Assembly: GCF_949987535.1 (NCBI RefSeq)
Contig: NC_080068.1
Location: 82,485,254-82,549,253 of the forward strand
Reading direction: 5' to 3'
Length of the DNA: 64,000 nucleotides
From: Balaenoptera acutorostrata
Taxonomy: Eukaryota; Chordata; Mammalia; Artiodactyla; Balaenopteridae
The notes under the pieces were generated by a model, which made no database searches, was not told the origin of the DNA, and worked only from the letters and a program-made list of their open reading frames with translations. Of the stretch, positions 60,327-64,000 are shown in pieces. Each line of letters begins with the position of its first letter. The stretch's first letter is position 1. The position numbers were made by a program, and so were the translations under genes.

Positions 60327-60986
60327 GCAGGCTCTAGAATCTGTGGGCAGGCTCTAGAATCTGTGGGAAGGCTCTAGAATCTGTGGGCAGGCTCTAGAAA
60401 CTATGGGCAGGGTCTAGAATCTATGGGGAGGCTCTAGAAACTGTGAGTAGGCTCTAGAAACTGTGGGCAGGCTCTAGAATCTGTGGGAAGCCTCTACAAA
60501 CATTGGGAAGCCTCTAGAAACTGTAGGCAGGATCTAGAAACTGTGGGCAGAAAATAGGAACTGTGGACAGGCTCTAGAAACTGCGAGCAGGCTCTAGAAA
60601 CTGTGGGCAGGCTCTAGAAACTGTGGGAATCATCTAGAAACTGTGATTAGGGTCTAGAAACTATGGGCATGCTCTAGAAACTGTGGGAAGCTTCTAGAAA
60701 CTGTGGGCAGGATCTAGAAAATGTGGGCAGGCTCTAGAAACTGTGAGCAGGGCCTAGAAACTGTGAGCAGGCACGAGAAACTGTGGGTAGGCTCTAGAAA
60801 CTGTGAGCAGGCTCTAGAAAATATAGAGAGGCTCTAGAAACTGTGGGAACCCTCTAGAATCTGTGGGCAGGCTCTAGAAACTGTGAGTAGGCTCCAGAAA
60901 ATGTGGGCAGGCTCTAGAATCTGTGGGCAGGCTCTAGAAACTGTGAGTAGGCTCCAGAAAATGTGGGCAGGCTCTAGAATCTGTGG

Positions 60987-61466
60987 GAAGGCTCTAGAAT
61001 CTGTGGGCAGGCTCTAGAATCTGTGGGCAGGCTCTAGAAACTATGGGCAGGGTCTAGAATCTATGGGGAGGCTCTAGAAACTGTGAGTAGGCTCTAGAAA
61101 CTGTGGGCAGGCTCTAGAATCTGTGAGCAGTCTCTAGAAACTGTGGGCAGGCTCTAGAAGCTGTGAGCAGGGCCTAGAAACTGTGAGCAGGCACCAGAAA
61201 CTGTGGGAAGGCTCTAGAATCTGTGGGAAGGCTCTAGAATCTGTGGGCAGGCTCTAGAATCTGTGGGCAGGCTCTAGAAACTATGGGCAGGGTCTAGAAT
61301 CTATGGGGAGGCTCTAGAAACTGTGAGTAGGCTCTAGAAACTGTGGGCAGGCTCTAGAATCTGTGAGCAGTCTCTAGAAACTGTGGGCAGGATCTAGAAA
61401 CTGTGAGCAGGGCCTAGAAACTGTGAGCAGGCACCAGAAACTGTGGGTAGGCTCTAGAAACTGTGA
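60987..61466 (+). repeat. 240-bp tandem duplication, second locus
   Basis: This is the counterpart of 24,481-24,960 at offset 36,506, with the same internal differences between halves. Confidence 0.85.
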
Positions 61467-64000
61467 GCAAGCTCTAGAAAATATAGAGAGGCTCTAGAAA
61501 CTGTGGAAAGCCTCTAGAATCTGTGGGCAGGCTCTAGAAACTGTGAGTATGCTCCAGAAAATGTAGGCAGGCTCTAGAATCTGTGGGCACTCTCTAGAAT
61601 CTGTGGGCAGGCTCTAGAATCTGTGGGCAGGCTCTAGAAACTGTGACCAGTATCTAGGAACACTATGGCCAGGCTCTAGAAACTGTGAGTAGGCTCTAGA
61701 AACTGTGGGCAGGCTCTAGAATCTGTGAGCAGTCTTTAGAAACTGTGGGCAGGATCTAGAAACTGTGGGCAGGCTCTAGAAACTGTGAGCAGGCTCTAGA
61801 AACTGTGGGCCAGGTCTAGGAAATGTGAGCAGGCTCTAGAAGCTGTGAGCAGGGCCTATAAACTGTGAGCAGGCTCCAGAAACTGTGGGTAGGCTCTAGA
61901 AACTGTGAGCAGGCTCTAGAAAGTGTGAGGAGGCTCTAGAAACTGTGGGAAGCCTCTAGAATCTGTGGGCAGGCTCTAGAATCTGTGAGCAGTCTCTAGA
62001 AACTGTGGGCATGCTCCAGAAACTGTGAGTACACTCTAGAAATTGTGGAAAGGCTCTAGAAACTGTGGGGAGCCTCTAAAAACTGTGGGAAGGATCTAGA
62101 AACTGACAGCAGTCTCTAGAAACTGTGGGCAGTCTCTAGAAACTGCAGGCCGGCTCTAGAAACTGTGGGAAGGCTCTAGAAACTGTGAGCAGGGCCTAGA
62201 AACAGTGAGCACCAGAAACTGTGGGTAGGCTCTAGAAACTGTGAGAAGGCTCCAGAAACTGGGCAGGCTCTAGAATATGTGGGCAGGTTCTAGAATCTGT
62301 GAGCAGTCTCTAGAATCTGTGGGCAGGCTCTAGAATCTGTGGGCAGGCTCTAGAATCTGTGAGCAGTCTCTAGAAACTGTGGGCAGGTTCTAGAAACTGT
62401 GGGCAGGATCTAGAAACTGTGGGCAGGCTCTAGAAACTGTGAGCAGGCTCTATAAACTATGGGCCGGGTCTAGAAAATGTGAACAGGCTCTAGAAACGGT
62501 GGGGAGGCTGTAGAAACTGTGGGGAATCTCTAGAAACTGTGGGAAGGATCTAGAAACTATTTGCAGGATCTAGAAACTGTGTGCAGGCTCTAGAAACTGT
62601 GGGTAGGCTCTAGAAACGGAGGGAAGCCTCTAGAAACTGTGGGCAGGATCTAGAAACTGTGGGCAGGCTCTAGAAACTGTGGGCAGTATCTAGAAAATGT
62701 GGGCAGGCTCTAGAAACTGTGAGCAGAGCCTAGAAACTGTGAGCAGGCACCAGAAACTGTGGGTAGGCTCTAGAAACTGTGAGCAGGCTCTAGAAAATAT
62801 AGAGAGGCTCTAGAAACTGTGGGAACCCTCTAGAATCTGTGGGCAGGCTCTAGAATCTGTGAGCAGTCTCTAGAAACTGTGGGCAGGATCTAGAAACTGT
62901 GGGCAGGATCTAGAAACTGTGGGCAGGCTCTAGAAACTGTGAGCAGGCTCTAGAAACTGTGGGCAGTATCTAGAAAATGTGGGCAGGCTCTAGAAACTGT
63001 GAGTAGGGTCTAGAAACTGAGGGCAGTCTCTAGGAAATGTGAGCAGGCTCTAGGAACTGTGAGCAGGGCCTATAAACTGTGAGCAGGCTCCAGAAACTGT
63101 GGGTAGGCTCTAGAAACTGTGAGCAGGCTCTAGAAAGTGTGAGGAGGCTCTAGAAACTGTGGGAAGCCTCTAGAATCTGTGGGCAGGCTCTAGAATCTGT
63201 GAGCAGTCTCTAGAAACTGTGGGCAGGCTCCAGAAACTGTGAGTACACTCTAGAAATTGTGGAAAGGCTCTAGAAACTGTGGGGAGCCTCTAAAAACTGT
63301 GGGAAGGATCTAGAAACTGTCAGCAGTCTCTAGAAACTGTGGGCAGGTTGTACAAACTGCGGGCATGCTCTTGAAACTGTGGGAACCCTCTAGAAATTGT
63401 CAGCAGGCTCTAGAAACTGTGGGCAGTCCCTAGAAACTGCAGGCCGGCTCTAGAAACTATGGGAAGGCTCTAAAAACTGTGAGAAGGCTCCAGAAACTGT
63501 GGGCAGGCTCTAGAATATGTGGGCAGGTTCTAGAACCTGTGGGCAGGCTCTAGAATCTATGGGCAGGCTCTAGAATCTGTGAGCAGGCTCTAGAATCGGT
63601 GGGCAGGCTCTAGAATCTGTGGGCAGGATCTAGAATCTATGGGCAGGCTCTAGAATCTGTGAGCAGTCTCTAGAAACTGTGGGCAGGTTCTAGAAACTGT
63701 GGGCAGGATCTAGAAACTGTGGGCAGGCTCTAGAAACTGTGAGCAGGCTCTATAAACTATGGGCCGGGTCTAGAAAATGTGAACAGGCTCTAGAAACTGT
63801 GGGGAGGCTGTAGAAACTGTGGGGAATCTCTAGAAACTGTGGGAAGGATCTAGAAACTATTTGCAGGCTCTTGAAACTGTGAGAAGGCTCCAGAAACTGT
63901 GGGCAGGCTCTAGAATCTGTGGGCAGGCTCTAGAATCTGTGAGCAGGCTCTAGAATCTGTGGGCAGGCTCTAGAATCTGTGAGCAGTCTCTAGAAACTCT

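Larger units (their letters stand above)
1..64000 (+). repeat. 20-bp satellite DNA array filling the window
   Basis: The monomer consensus is CAGGCTCTAGAAACTGTGGG, repeated head to tail about 3,200 times. The commonest variable positions are base 13 (A or T, giving GAAACTG or GAATCTG), base 19 (G or A, giving GTGGG or GTGAG) and bases 2-7 (for example CAGTCT, CAGGAT, GAAGCC, CAGGGC). The core CTAGAA is the best-kept part and usually forms the XbaI site TCTAGA. Most monomers are exactly 20 bp; rare 16-, 18- and 22-bp forms recur at fixed places in the higher-order units. All copies read in the same direction. The + strand is G-rich relative to C (7 G to 4 C in the consensus). No gene, RNA gene, transposon or unique spacer interrupts the array, and it continues past both ends. 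I do not recognise the family name. Function, if any, would be structural (heterochromatin), which is inference. Confidence 0.97.
58525..64000 (+). repeat. Second copy of the 21,999-27,494 region, cut by the window end
   Basis: This matches 21,999 onward at offset 36,526, then at 36,506 after one monomer is lost near 60,386 (the GCAGGTTCTAGAATCTGTGG monomer at 23,861 has no counterpart). CTGCGAGC at 58,621, the 180-bp duplication at 59,967-60,326, the composite junction near 60,467, the 240-bp duplication at 60,987-61,466 and AGGTTGTACAAAC at 63,345 are all in register. The window ends inside TCTCTAGAAACTCT, which corresponds to 27,494 in the 7,647-bp unit. Confidence 0.85.

Noticed and set aside
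1..64000. CRISPR array, because of short regular repeats
   Set aside because: There are no unique spacers: every position belongs to the same 20-bp monomer, and the copies diverge as satellite copies do.
1..64000. Protein-coding genes, including a repetitive protein
   Set aside because: A 20-bp period shifts frame at every monomer and CTAG gives TAG on both strands, so stops occur about every 60 bp in all frames. Longer open stretches arise only where several monomers have lost CTAG and show no codon structure.
1..64000. CENP-B box that would mark a centromeric satellite
   Set aside because: I saw no sequence with the TTCG....CGGGA core in any monomer variant; a centromeric role therefore has no direct support here.
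1..64000. Transposon or retroelement insertions in the array
   Set aside because: The 20-bp register can be followed from end to end, with no foreign block, target-site duplication, poly-A tail or terminal repeat.
1..64000. Inverted blocks within the array
   Set aside because: The reverse-complement signature CAGTTTCTAG was not seen on the + strand; all monomers appear to share one direction.
1..64000. A strict 40-bp dimer from alternating GTGGG and GTGAG endings
   Set aside because: The alternation holds for short runs only and breaks repeatedly, so the basic unit remains 20 bp.

Overview
The whole 64,000-base window is one uninterrupted satellite DNA array. The monomer is about 20 bp, with + strand consensus CAGGCTCTAGAAACTGTGGG, and roughly 3,200 copies lie head to tail in one orientation. 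I found no gene, RNA gene, transposon, unique sequence or inverted block. The array runs off both ends of the window.

Organism: a eukaryote, because megabase-style satellites with nested higher-order repeats (HORs) are a eukaryotic feature. The consensus has no CpG, and CpG appears only in minority variants, which would fit a methylated vertebrate-like genome; that is weak inference. I do not recognise the monomer as a named satellite family. A pericentromeric, subtelomeric or heterochromatic position is likely but cannot be shown from the window.

Layout. Sequence variants between monomers form haplotypes that reveal several nested levels of duplication. (1) A HOR of about 3.4 kb (172 monomers in its 3,430-bp form) occurs at 2,189-5,778 (3,590 bp variant), 7,041-10,470, 10,471-13,900, 13,901-17,270, 40,665-44,014 and 44,015-47,384. 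(2) A 3,822-bp unit (191 monomers) occurs once at 18,177-21,998 and twice in tandem at 50,881-54,702 and 54,703-58,524. (3) A 7,647-bp unit (383 monomers) is tandemly duplicated at 25,381-33,027 and 33,028-40,674 and is nearly identical between copies. (4) The stretch from about 12,961 to 27,494 recurs from about 39,725 to the window end. This gives a super-repeat of about 26.8 kb whose second copy has gained three more blocks (3,350, 2,590 and 3,822 bp) and lost one monomer. Smaller duplications of 60, 180 and 240 bp sit inside the larger units.

The units do not work together as genes. The picture is of an array evolving by repeated unequal crossing-over or amplification at every scale, with rare odd-length monomers (16, 18 and 22 bp) acting as rulers that explain the exact HOR lengths. 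Every typical monomer carries CTAG, which reads TAG on both strands. Because 20 is not a multiple of 3, this puts a stop in each of the six frames about every 60 bp, so the array is effectively non-coding.

All coordinates, offsets and mismatches come from reading and comparing anchor variants by eye. Block edges are accurate to perhaps a few monomers, and not every base pair of each duplicate was compared.
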